A DNA stretch of 64,000 nt, from positions 1 to 64,000 of the forward strand of contig NZ_JARXZC010000032.1 in NCBI RefSeq assembly GCF_029894335.1, in the 5' to 3' direction. Below are positions 27,706 through 36,051 of the stretch, piece by piece. Each line of letters opens with the position of its first letter. Position 1 is the stretch's first letter. The notes beneath the pieces are model-generated. The model had not been told where the DNA came from and did no database searches. It saw nothing but the letters and a program-made list of their open reading frames with translations. The DNA comes from Kitasatospora sp. MAP5-34 (GTDB lineage: Bacteria > Actinomycetota > Actinomycetes > Streptomycetales > Streptomycetaceae). A program made the translations under genes and the position numbers.

Positions 27706-29178
27706 ATGCACGGTACGGGGGAGTTGCGCGGTCTGGACGGACTCGCGCAGGCCGAGCTGATCGCCAAGGGCGAGCTGACGGAGCGCGAGTTGACCGAGGC
27801 GGCCATCGAGCGCATCGAGTCCTACGACGGCAGCGTCAACGCCGTTGTCATTCCACACTTCGAGCAGGCCCTCGCCGAACTTGCCGAACTCGCGCTCGCG
27901 GGAAGGCCGGAGGGTCGGACCACCGGTCCGCTGCACGGAGTGCCCTTCCTGCTGAAGGACCTCGGCCCGTCCGCCGCCGGTATCGAAGCCACGCTGGGCT
28001 CGGCCTTCATGGCCGGCTACACGCCGAGCGCGGGCAGCGAGCTGGTGGCGCGGTTCCGGCGGGCCGGGCTGCGGGTGCTCGGCAAGACCAACAGTGCGGA
28101 GTTCGGCGTGCTGCCGACGACCGAGCCCCGCTTCCACGGCGCGACCCGTAACCCCTGGGACCTCACTCGCAGCGCCGGTGGCTCAAGTGGCGGTTCGGCG
28201 GCCGCGGTTGCGGCCGGCCTGGTGCCGGTGGCGCACGCCAACGACGCGGGCGGATCGATCCGCATCCCGGCTGCCGCCTGCGGCGTGTTCGGCCTGAAGC
28301 CGACCAGGGCCCGGACCCCGCTGGGGCCCTCGGTCGGTGACCTGATGAACGGTCTGGCCTCCGAGCACGTCGTCACCCGTTCGGTCCGCGACAGCGCGGC
28401 GGTGCTCGATGCGGTGGCCGGTCCGTCGATCGGCGACCCGTACTGGGCGCCGCCGGCCGGCCCCGACTCCTACCTGAGCGCCACCCTCCGCGACCCCGCC
28501 CGGCCACTGCGGATCGCCGTCAGCACCGCACCGGCCGTCGGTCCGGTGGACCCGGAGTGCGTCGCGGCGGTCGAGCGGACGGCTCGGCTGTGCGCGGAGC
28601 TCGGCCACCAAGTCGTATGGACGGAGCCGACGGTGGGCTTCGCCGACCTGGTCGACCCCTTCCTGGTGGTCTGGGCGGCCGGAGTGTCCTCCGCGATCAC
28701 CGCCGCCGGGCTGCTGAGCGGCCGTACCCCCGCCCCGGAGCTCTTCGAGGAGCTGACCTGGAGCCTGTACGAGCGCGGGCGCGCCATCAGCGCCGCCGAC
28801 TACCTGCTCGCCGTCATCCGGCTCCAGCAGGCGGCCCGGACGCTGGGCCGGTTCCAGGAGGACTACGACGCCCTGCTGACCCCCACCACCGCCTCACCGG
28901 CCCCGGAGCTCGGCAGCTTCTCCCAGGGTACCCCCGACCAACAGATGGCCCGGGCCGTGGAGTTCGTCCACGAGTCCCCGCTGGCCAACCTCACCGGCCA
29001 GCCGGCCGTGTCGGTCCCGCTGCAGTGGACGGCCGACGGGCTCCCGGTCGGCGTGCACTTCACAGGACGATTCGGCGACGAGGCGGGCCTGCTCTCCCTC
29101 GCCGCGCAACTGGAGCGCGCCCAGCCCTGGGCCCAGCGGCTCCCCGAACTCCGTGCGGAGACCTCATGCTCAAGATAA
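27706..29178 (+). CDS. amidase-signature (AS) family hydrolase
   Basis: Ser-cisSer-Lys amidase of 490 residues, normal length. The catalytic lysine is K84 in PFLLKDLG, the GGSSGGSAA glycine/serine loop is at 158-166 and the nucleophile is S184 in DAGGSIRIPAA. It is closer to the NylA/6-aminohexanoate or general amidase group than to GatA. It opens the long right-hand operon of the cluster and overlaps the next gene by 13 nt. Possible roles are release of an acyl protecting group, or amide formation or hydrolysis on an intermediate. No signal peptide is seen, so it acts in the cytoplasm. Confidence 0.88.
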   Translation: MHGTGELRGLDGLAQAELIAKGELTERELTEAAIERIESYDGSVNAVVIPHFEQALAELAELALAGRPEGRTTGPLHGVPFLLKDLGPSAAGIEATLGSAFMAGYTPSAGSELVARFRRAGLRVLGKTNSAEFGVLPTTEPRFHGATRNPWDLTRSAGGSSGGSAAAVAAGLVPVAHANDAGGSIRIPAAACGVFGLKPTRARTPLGPSVGDLMNGLASEHVVTRSVRDSAAVLDAVAGPSIGDPYWAPPAGPDSYLSATLRDPARPLRIAVSTAPAVGPVDPECVAAVERTARLCAELGHQVVWTEPTVGFADLVDPFLVVWAAGVSSAITAAGLLSGRTPAPELFEELTWSLYERGRAISAADYLLAVIRLQQAARTLGRFQEDYDALLTPTTASPAPELGSFSQGTPDQQMARAVEFVHESPLANLTGQPAVSVPLQWTADGLPVGVHFTGRFGDEAGLLSLAAQLERAQPWAQRLPELRAETSCSR

Positions 29179-29813
29179 GCATCGCGCGGCGACTGTCAGA
29201 CCCCTGGCTGGCCGCCGCCGACCTCGTCAGAAAGACCTACGCGAGAACCTACGAGGCGCAGGTGATGCCCGATCCCGACCGCTTCATCGTCGGGCACTTC
29301 GAGGACGCTGTGATCGCCTGCGCCGGTATCGCCTACGCGAACGGTGGTCCGTTCTTCTCCGAGCGCTACCTCGACGCGCCGATCGACGTCGAGCTGGAAC
29401 GGCGGTTCGGTGTGCCGGTGGCCCGGGACCGGGTGATCGAGGTCGGCGCGCTGGCCAGCTGCTGCAAGGGCTCCGGCCAGGAAATGATCAAGATCACGCC
29501 CGTCATCGCCTGGACCCTGGGCATGGAGTACATCCTCTGCACGGCCACCAGCGGCCTGCGGGAGTCCCTGGAGACCGCCGGCATCGACTTCACCCCGCTC
29601 GGCGACGCCGAGCCCGACGGCCTGGAGCCGGACGAGCGCCGCGCGTGGGGCAGTTACTACGAGCGGAAGCCGCAGGTCGGCGTCATCTCGCTGCGGGTGA
29701 TCTCCCCGCTGTTCGCCCAAGCCACCGGCCGGTACTCGTTCCTCGACCCCGAAGTGACGCTGCTCGGCGACGCCATGCACTCCCAGGAGGTGTCCGGCCA
29801 TGCGGGACGTTGA
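29166..29813 (+). CDS. T_hemolysin (thermostable hemolysin) family protein
   Basis: A 215-residue protein of the T_hemolysin family, which has a GNAT-like fold rather than a proven pore function. Typical segments are FFSERYLDAPIDVELERRFG, RVIEVGALASCCKGSGQE, the ILCTATSGLRESLE stretch and WGSYYERKPQVGVISL. It overlaps the amidase gene upstream by 13 nt and the ANL-TauD gene downstream by 14 nt, so the three are tightly coupled. It may be an acyl- or aminoacyl-transferase acting with the adjacent ANL ligase (inference). The historical name should not be read as function here. Confidence 0.75.
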   Translation: MLKISIARRLSDPWLAAADLVRKTYARTYEAQVMPDPDRFIVGHFEDAVIACAGIAYANGGPFFSERYLDAPIDVELERRFGVPVARDRVIEVGALASCCKGSGQEMIKITPVIAWTLGMEYILCTATSGLRESLETAGIDFTPLGDAEPDGLEPDERRAWGSYYERKPQVGVISLRVISPLFAQATGRYSFLDPEVTLLGDAMHSQEVSGHAGR

Positions 29814-32316
29814 GAACGCGCTCGGCAGGTACGCCGACACCGACCGTCCGCTGGTCCAGGTCCTCGACCTGAACGGCGAGCAGGCGGACGGGTTCAGCTA
29901 CCGGCAGATCACCCGCGCCGCCCGGCAGTTGGCCGACCAGTTGGCGGACCGGCAGACCACGGGAGCCCGGCTCCGGGTCGGCGTGGTCTGCGGCAACACC
30001 CCCGAATTCGTCGTGGCGGACCTGGCGTTGCTCGCCGGGCGGGCCGTCGAGGTCCCGGTGCCGCTCGCCTTCACCCGTGAACAGGCCTCCGGGATGCTGG
30101 AGTTGATCGACGTCCTGCTGACCGACGGGCCCGGCCGCCGTCGGCTCGCGGAGTGGGGCGAGGCGCAGGTGCTGCCCGCCGGCTGTCCGGTGGTCGACGT
30201 CGAGCTGTCGGAGCTGCTCGCCACCGCGAGCCGCCCGTACTCCGTCGATCCCGTCGACGCGGACTGGGTCTGCAAGGTCATCCACACCTCCGGCACCACC
30301 TCGCGCCCCAAGGGCGTGCGGATCCGGGCGAACGGGATCGGCGCGCTGATCGCCTCGCTGAGCGCGGTGATGCCCGCCGAGGCGTTCGGCCGCTACCTGT
30401 CCACCGTGCCGTTCAGCCTGCTGATCGAGCAGGTGACGGGTCTCTACATGGTGCTGCTGGACGGCGGTTGCGTCACCCTGCTGCCCCAACAGGCGGCCCT
30501 GGTCGGCACCTCGGCCGACGCCTCCGACGGCATCCTGCGCTACCTGCGGGCCGCCCGGCCGACCGCACTGGTCGCCACCCCGGCGCTGGCGGGCGCGTTG
30601 GCGACCGCCGCCAAGTCCGCCCGCGCGGCGGGCCGGGAGGTCGCCCCGGCGCTCTTCGGCACTGATGAGGTGCCGTTGGTCTGCTGCGGCGGAGCGCCCG
30701 TCCACCCGGACGTGCTACGGGAGTTGGACGAGCTCGGCCTCCCCGTGTACGAGGGCTACGGCCTCTCCGAGAACAGCTCGGTGGTCAGCTGGAACACGCC
30801 CGCCGCCCGGCGGTTCGGTACGGTCGGCCGACCGCTGCCGCACGTCCGGGTGGCGCTCGGCGAGGACGGCGAACTGCTGGTCAACAGCACCTCGTTGTTC
30901 GACGGCTACACCCGCGACGACCCGACCAGCTGCCCGGTCCTGGACGGCTGGCTGTACACCGGCGACCTGGCCGAGATCGACGCCGACGGGTTCGTCACGA
31001 TCACCGGACGCAAGAAGAACGTCATCATCACCTCGGTCGGCCGGAACGTCGCCCCCGAATGGGTCGAGGCGCAGTACGCCCGGCTGCCCTTCGTCCAGGC
31101 GGTCGCCGTGGTCGGCAACCAACTGCCGGTGCTGCACGGCCTGTTCGTGATCCGGCCGGACACCGATCCGGAGCAGGCGCGGGCCGCCCTCGCCGCCTTC
31201 GGCCGCGAGCACCTCTCCGAGGTCGAGCAGGTCGGCCGGCTCCGCCTCGCCACCGCCGACGAGCCCTCGTACCACCGGTTCTTCACCGTCACCGGACGCC
31301 CGATGCGCGCTGCCATCGAGCGGGCGATCCACGACGGGGACCTCGAAACCATCACCACGGCCACGGCAACGGCCGTCTCAGGGAACGAAGAGGAGAAGCG
31401 GATGTCCACCGTCCAGCCCTACGGCAGCGGTTCGGGCCGGCTGGTGCTCGCGGCGCCCGGCCAGGACTCGCTGGGAGAGCTGGCCCCCGAGTACGTCACG
31501 CGGCTCCTCGCCGAGGCCGGATTCCTCGTGCTGCGCGGCTTCCGGCCGGACCTGGAGGCGTTCTCGCTCTTCGTCAAGAACCACTCCGACCGGGTCACCC
31601 TCGACCCGGCGCGCTCCTTCCACGGCGGCGACGTCGCGCAGAAGGTCGACGCCGGGACGGACGCGGTGGGCCTGCACCTGGAGAACGGCAACAGCCCCTT
31701 CCGCCCGGACCTCACCTGGTTCCTCTGCGAGAAGGCGGCGGCCAGCGGCTCGCAGACCACCGTCTGCGACGGCTACCGGGTCTGGGACGCCGTCGGGGAG
31801 GAGGCCAGGACGGCCTTCGCCGCCCAGGACATCCAGTACAGCCGACGGGTCGAGGAGCCCAAGTGGAGGGCGTTCGCCTTCCACCGGCTGGGCGGCGTCA
31901 AGCCGCTCGACGAGATCACCCTGGACGACTTCACCGGCCTGGTCGAGGATCCGGAGAGCACCGTCGTCGAACCGCTGCCGGACGGCTCCGTCACGTACGC
32001 GTACCGCACCCCGGCGGCCCACCGGACGCTCTTCGGCGACCGGCTCTCCTGGGCCAACAGCATCTTCGGCCCCTCGTACAACTACGAGAAGCCGGTGATC
32101 ACCTTCGCCGACGGCAGCGAGCTGCCCGCCGCCCTGCTGGCCGAGCTGGAGCGCGTCACCGCACAGGTGACCGAGGACGTCGAGTGGCAGGACGGGGACG
32201 TCGTGCTCATCGACAACACCCGTGTGATGCACGGTCGCAGAGCCATCGAGGACCCGGATCGGACCATCTACAACGCGCAGAGCTACCTCCGGCGCGACCT
32301 GCTCCCCGGCTCCTGA
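29800..32316 (+). CDS. fused ANL acyl-adenylate ligase and TauD-family Fe/2-oxoglutarate dioxygenase
   Basis: One continuous 838-codon frame. Residues 1 to about 525 form an ANL ligase: A3 HTSGTTSRPKGVRI (about 164-177), GYGLSENSSVVSWN, YTGDLAEIDADGFVTITGRK, KKNVIITSVGRNVAPEWVE. At A10 the usual lysine is replaced (VTGRPMRAAIERA). Residues 535-838 form a TauD/TfdA dioxygenase with iron ligands H626-x-E628 (GLHLENGN) and H811 (VMHGRRA). The junction contains GAGGAG then ATG at 31402 (M535), so the dioxygenase can also be translated alone. It is either a true fusion or two genes whose stop codon was lost. Likely acts on an activated acid or amine of the cluster; substrate unknown. Confidence 0.87.
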   Translation: MRDVENALGRYADTDRPLVQVLDLNGEQADGFSYRQITRAARQLADQLADRQTTGARLRVGVVCGNTPEFVVADLALLAGRAVEVPVPLAFTREQASGMLELIDVLLTDGPGRRRLAEWGEAQVLPAGCPVVDVELSELLATASRPYSVDPVDADWVCKVIHTSGTTSRPKGVRIRANGIGALIASLSAVMPAEAFGRYLSTVPFSLLIEQVTGLYMVLLDGGCVTLLPQQAALVGTSADASDGILRYLRAARPTALVATPALAGALATAAKSARAAGREVAPALFGTDEVPLVCCGGAPVHPDVLRELDELGLPVYEGYGLSENSSVVSWNTPAARRFGTVGRPLPHVRVALGEDGELLVNSTSLFDGYTRDDPTSCPVLDGWLYTGDLAEIDADGFVTITGRKKNVIITSVGRNVAPEWVEAQYARLPFVQAVAVVGNQLPVLHGLFVIRPDTDPEQARAALAAFGREHLSEVEQVGRLRLATADEPSYHRFFTVTGRPMRAAIERAIHDGDLETITTATATAVSGNEEEKRMSTVQPYGSGSGRLVLAAPGQDSLGELAPEYVTRLLAEAGFLVLRGFRPDLEAFSLFVKNHSDRVTLDPARSFHGGDVAQKVDAGTDAVGLHLENGNSPFRPDLTWFLCEKAAASGSQTTVCDGYRVWDAVGEEARTAFAAQDIQYSRRVEEPKWRAFAFHRLGGVKPLDEITLDDFTGLVEDPESTVVEPLPDGSVTYAYRTPAAHRTLFGDRLSWANSIFGPSYNYEKPVITFADGSELPAALLAELERVTAQVTEDVEWQDGDVVLIDNTRVMHGRRAIEDPDRTIYNAQSYLRRDLLPGS

Positions 32317-32386
32317 ACAGCCCCGCCCGGAGCCCGTCCACAGCCCATGTCCGGCGCTCACCCGCAGACCACACCAGGAGTCCGCC

Positions 32387-33064
32387 ATGCCCGCGTACGA
32401 AAACCCGAACAGCCTGCACGATCCCAAAGTGGCCCAGGTCCTCGCCGCCCTCTACGAGGCTTCGCGGCAGGACGACGAGATCGTCGGCCGGGCACTGGCC
32501 GGTGTCGCCGGGCGGGCCGCCCCGCCGTCGCTGGAGGAGTCCGTCGAGCTGGTCGCCGAGGCCCTGCTGCCCGTCCAGCCGCGCGTGGGCGAGCTGCTCT
32601 ACCTGCTGGTGCGCTCACTGCGGCCGACCCATGTGGTGGAGTTCGGCACCTCCTTCGGCATCTCGCTGATCCACCTCGCCGCCGGCGTCCGGGACAACGG
32701 GTTCGGCAGCGTCGTCGGCTCCGAGCTCAGCGCCTCCAAGGTCGTCCAGGCCCGGAAGAACCTGGCCTCGGTGGGCCTGGCGGACGTGGTGGAGATCCGC
32801 GAGGGCGACGCCCGCGAGACCCTCGCCTCCGTACCCGGCCCGATCGACCTGATCCTGCTGGACGGGTGGAAGGACCTCTGCCTGCCCGTCCTCGAACTGC
32901 TCGAACCGAAGATGCACCCCGGCACGGTGGTGCTCGCCGACAACCTGTCGATGCTCCCGCAGGAGTACCTGGACCGGGTGCGCACCGGCGGTGACTACGT
33001 GTCGGTCGACCTCCCGGTCGGCGAGGGCATCGAGCTCTCCACCCGTATCACCGCTGCCCCCTGA
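32387..33064 (+). CDS. class I SAM-dependent O-methyltransferase (CCoAOMT/DUF-like, methyltransferase family 3 type)
   Basis: A 225-residue methyltransferase. The SAM-binding motif I is HVVEFGTSFGISLIHLAAG, followed by VVGSELSASKVVQARKNL (motif II), REGDARETL and the metal-site-like DLILLDGWKDL. These fit the cation-dependent O-methyltransferase group that acts on catechol-like or carboxyl substrates, but N- or C-methylation cannot be excluded. The ATG at 32387 has AGGAG upstream. It lies 70 nt after the ANL-TauD gene within the right-hand operon and is a tailoring enzyme candidate. Confidence 0.85.
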   Translation: MPAYENPNSLHDPKVAQVLAALYEASRQDDEIVGRALAGVAGRAAPPSLEESVELVAEALLPVQPRVGELLYLLVRSLRPTHVVEFGTSFGISLIHLAAGVRDNGFGSVVGSELSASKVVQARKNLASVGLADVVEIREGDARETLASVPGPIDLILLDGWKDLCLPVLELLEPKMHPGTVVLADNLSMLPQEYLDRVRTGGDYVSVDLPVGEGIELSTRITAAP

Positions 33065-33095
33065 GCGCCGGTCCACAACGGCAAAGGACTCCATC

Positions 33096-34025
33096 ATGGG
33101 CCGTCGAGCCTCCTCCCTGCGGTACACCGCCGCCATCGCCCCGATGATCTGGGGCACCACCTACATCGCCACCACCGAGTGGCTGCCCCCGGGCCGCCCG
33201 CTGTTCGCCGCGCTGGCCCGGGCCCTGCCCACCGGCATCCTGCTCCTGCTGTGGCGCGGCACGCTGCCGCGCGGCATCTGGATCTGGCGGGCGCTGGCGC
33301 TGGGCATCCTCAACATCGGCGCGTTCTTCGCCTTCGCCTTCGTCGGGGCCTACCGGCTGCCCGGCGGGGTGGCGGCGGTGGCCGGTTCGCTGCAGCCGAT
33401 CATCGTGATCCTGCTGGTGACGATGGTCTTCGGATCGCGCATCCGGGCACTCCAGTTGGGGGCCGCGGTGCTCGGCACGGCCGGCATGGTGATGCTGGTG
33501 GCCGGTGCCGCGACCCACCTGGACGCGCTCGGCGTCGCGGCGGCGCTCGGCGGGGCCGTCTCGATGGCCTCCGGCACGGTGCTGACCAAGAAGTGGGGCC
33601 GTCCCCCGGGCGTCTCGCTCCGGGTCTTCAGCGGCTGGCAACTGCTCGCCGGCGGGCTGGTCCTGCTGCCGCTCACCGTCCTGGTCGAGGGTCTGCCGAC
33701 CCACCTGACGCCGGTGAACGTCTTCGGCTACGGCTACCTCGCGCTGATCTCCAGCGCCTTCGCCTACCCCCTCTGGTTCCGGGGCATCGAGCAGTTCACC
33801 CCCTCTGCGGTGACCTTCCTCGCCCTGCTCAGCCCGGTCGTCGCCTCCCTGGTCGGCTACCTGGTGCTGGACCAGTCCTTCACAGTCTGGCAACTGACCG
33901 GGATCGCCATGATCCTCCTCGCGGTGGTCGGGGGGCAACGGAGCCCCGCGCCGAGATCCGCAGCCGTACCCGCACCAATTCCCGCGCCCCTCGCTGAGCC
34001 CGCTCGGGTGGGGTCCGATGTCTAG
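33096..34025 (+). CDS. EamA/DMT-family transporter
   Basis: A 309-residue membrane protein with ten predicted spans in two EamA repeats. Repeat 1 opens with YTAAIAPMIWGTTYIATTEW and contains ALARALPTGILLLLWRG; repeat 2 contains FGYGYLALISSAFAYPLWFRG and a final FTVWQLTGIAMILLAVVGG span. The ATG at 33096 has AAAGGA upstream. The C-terminus overlaps the start of the CreE-like gene by 8 nt. It is a second transporter in the cluster besides the MFS protein; it may export an intermediate or the final product. Confidence 0.88.
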   Translation: MGRRASSLRYTAAIAPMIWGTTYIATTEWLPPGRPLFAALARALPTGILLLLWRGTLPRGIWIWRALALGILNIGAFFAFAFVGAYRLPGGVAAVAGSLQPIIVILLVTMVFGSRIRALQLGAAVLGTAGMVMLVAGAATHLDALGVAAALGGAVSMASGTVLTKKWGRPPGVSLRVFSGWQLLAGGLVLLPLTVLVEGLPTHLTPVNVFGYGYLALISSAFAYPLWFRGIEQFTPSAVTFLALLSPVVASLVGYLVLDQSFTVWQLTGIAMILLAVVGGQRSPAPRSAAVPAPIPAPLAEPARVGSDV

Positions 34026-36051
34026 CGAGATCGGAGAGCAGTCCGTGAACACCAACCACGTGAACAGCCACCTGAACAGCAGCAGCCGGGTGGAGATCGG
34101 CATCGTCGGGGCAGGCCCGCGCGGACTCTCCGTCCTGGAGCGGCTGTGCGCCAACGAGCGCAAGTCCCCGTCGGCCGAACGGCTCACGGTCCACGTCGTG
34201 GATCCGTCCCCGGCTGGAGCCGGCCGGGTGTGGCGCACCGTGCAGCCCCGCCACCTCCTGATGAACACCGTCGCCTCACAGGTGACGATCTTCACCGACG
34301 ACAGTGTGAACATCGACGGCCCGCTGGAGGAGGGGCCCGCGCTGTACACCTGGGCGAAGCTGCTCGCGCACGGCGCCCTGGACGACCTCCCGGGCCCGGT
34401 GAGCGACGAAACCCTGGCCGAGGCCCGCGACTTGGGCCCGGACTCCTACCCGACCCGCGCGCTCTACGGCACCTACCTCTCCTGGGTGTTCAGCCGGGTG
34501 GTCGCCGGTGCGCCCGCGCACGTCGAGATCTGCCTGCACCGCTCGCGCGCCGTCGCCCTCGACGACGAGGAGACCGGCCCGGGCGGGACCCAGGAACTGC
34601 TGCTGGAGGACGGCACCCGGCTGACCGGACTGGCGGCGGTCGTGCTGGCACTCGGCCATGTCCCGTTGCTCGCTTCGGAGTCGGAGATCGGGTTCGCCGC
34701 CTTCGCCGGCGCCAACGGCCTGAACTACGTCTCTCCGGCCAACCCGGCGGACGTCGACCTGAGCGTCATCGCCCCCGGCGAGACGGTGGCACTGCGCGGG
34801 CTCGGGCTGAACTTCTTCGACCACATGGCCCTGCTCACCGTCGGCCGTGGCGGCTCCTTCGACCGGGACGACCAGGGCAAGCTGGTCTACCGCCCCTCCG
34901 GCACCGAACCGCACCTGGTCGCCGGTTCGCGCCGGGGCATCCCGTACCACGCGCGCGGCGACAACGAGAAGGGCGCGCACGGCCGTTACCTGCCCCGGCT
35001 GCTCACTCCCGAGTGGATCGGCGGGCTGAAGGACCGCGCGGCCGAGGGCGGCTGGGTCAACTTCGGCACCGACCTGTGGCCGCTGATCTCCAAGGAGGTG
35101 CGCAGCGTCTACTACTCCACCCTGCTGACCGCCCGCGCGGACGGCACCGACGTGAGCCGCTTCCTGGAGCGCTACCTTGGCGTGGCGGACGGCCCGGACG
35201 AGGACCGGCTGCTCGACGAGGCCCGCGTCACCCAGGCCGACCGCTGGGACTGGGAGCGGATCGGAAACCCGTACGGCGACCGGGAGTTCGCCGACTCGGC
35301 CGAGTTCAAGGCCTGGCTCCTGGAGCACCTGGCCGCCGACGTCCGGGCGGCCCGGCTCGGGAACGTCAGCGGTCCGTTGAAGGCAGCCCTCGACGTGCTG
35401 CGCGACCTGCGCAACGAGATCCGGATGGTGGTCGACCACGGCGGGCTGGAGGGCAACTCGCACCGCGACGAGCTCGAATCCTGGTACACCCCGCTCAACG
35501 CCTTCCTGTCGATCGGCCCGCCCGCCTCCCGGATCGAGGAGCTGGTCGCGCTGATGGAGGCAGGTGTGGTGGAGATCGCCGGACCGGGGATGCGGGTCCG
35601 GGCCGAGGACGAGGAGTCGGCCTTCGTCGTGACGGCGGGCCGGATACCCGGACTGCGGGTCCTGGCCACCACCCTGATCGAGGCCCGGCTGCCCGAGCCG
35701 GACCTGCGTCGCACCGCCGACCCGCTGCTGCGGCACCTGCTGGCCAGTGGCCAGTGCCGCCCGTACCGGATCCACGGCGCCGCCGGGACGGAGTACGAGA
35801 CCGGCGGTCTGGCCGTGACCGGCCGCCCCTACCGGGTGGTCGACGCCCAGGGACAGGCGCACCCCAGGCGGTTCGCGTACGGGGTGCCCACCGAGTCCGT
35901 GCACTGGGTCACGGCCGCCGGGATCCGGCCGGGCGTCGGTTCGGTCACCCTGGAGGACTCCGACGCGATCGTCCAGGCGGTGCGGTCGCTGCCGCCCGTG
36001 CCCGCCCGGCAGGCCTGTGCCGGAGCGGCCGTCGGACGGCCCAGCTCGTGA
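34018..36051 (+). CDS. creE: FAD/NAD(P)-binding monooxygenase, CreE-like (aspartate to nitrosuccinate)
   Basis: A 677-residue flavoprotein with the FAD motif IGIVGAGPRGLSVLERL (about 27-43), the MNTVASQVT segment, LALGHVPL and a second nucleotide-binding run (VALRGLGLNFFDHMALLTVGRGG). This architecture and length, with an adjacent fumarase-superfamily lyase, is that of CreE. CreE oxidises the amino group of aspartate in successive steps to nitrosuccinate in cremeomycin-type clusters. The stop overlaps the next gene start (GTGA). Assignment rests on family memory plus gene pairing; a different N-hydroxylase substrate is possible. Confidence 0.8.
   Translation: MSSEIGEQSVNTNHVNSHLNSSSRVEIGIVGAGPRGLSVLERLCANERKSPSAERLTVHVVDPSPAGAGRVWRTVQPRHLLMNTVASQVTIFTDDSVNIDGPLEEGPALYTWAKLLAHGALDDLPGPVSDETLAEARDLGPDSYPTRALYGTYLSWVFSRVVAGAPAHVEICLHRSRAVALDDEETGPGGTQELLLEDGTRLTGLAAVVLALGHVPLLASESEIGFAAFAGANGLNYVSPANPADVDLSVIAPGETVALRGLGLNFFDHMALLTVGRGGSFDRDDQGKLVYRPSGTEPHLVAGSRRGIPYHARGDNEKGAHGRYLPRLLTPEWIGGLKDRAAEGGWVNFGTDLWPLISKEVRSVYYSTLLTARADGTDVSRFLERYLGVADGPDEDRLLDEARVTQADRWDWERIGNPYGDREFADSAEFKAWLLEHLAADVRAARLGNVSGPLKAALDVLRDLRNEIRMVVDHGGLEGNSHRDELESWYTPLNAFLSIGPPASRIEELVALMEAGVVEIAGPGMRVRAEDEESAFVVTAGRIPGLRVLATTLIEARLPEPDLRRTADPLLRHLLASGQCRPYRIHGAAGTEYETGGLAVTGRPYRVVDAQGQAHPRRFAYGVPTESVHWVTAAGIRPGVGSVTLEDSDAIVQAVRSLPPVPARQACAGAAVGRPSS

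Noticed and set aside
29166..29813. A true pore-forming hemolysin
   Set aside because: The family name is historical; the protein has no signal peptide or membrane helices and sits in a biosynthetic operon.
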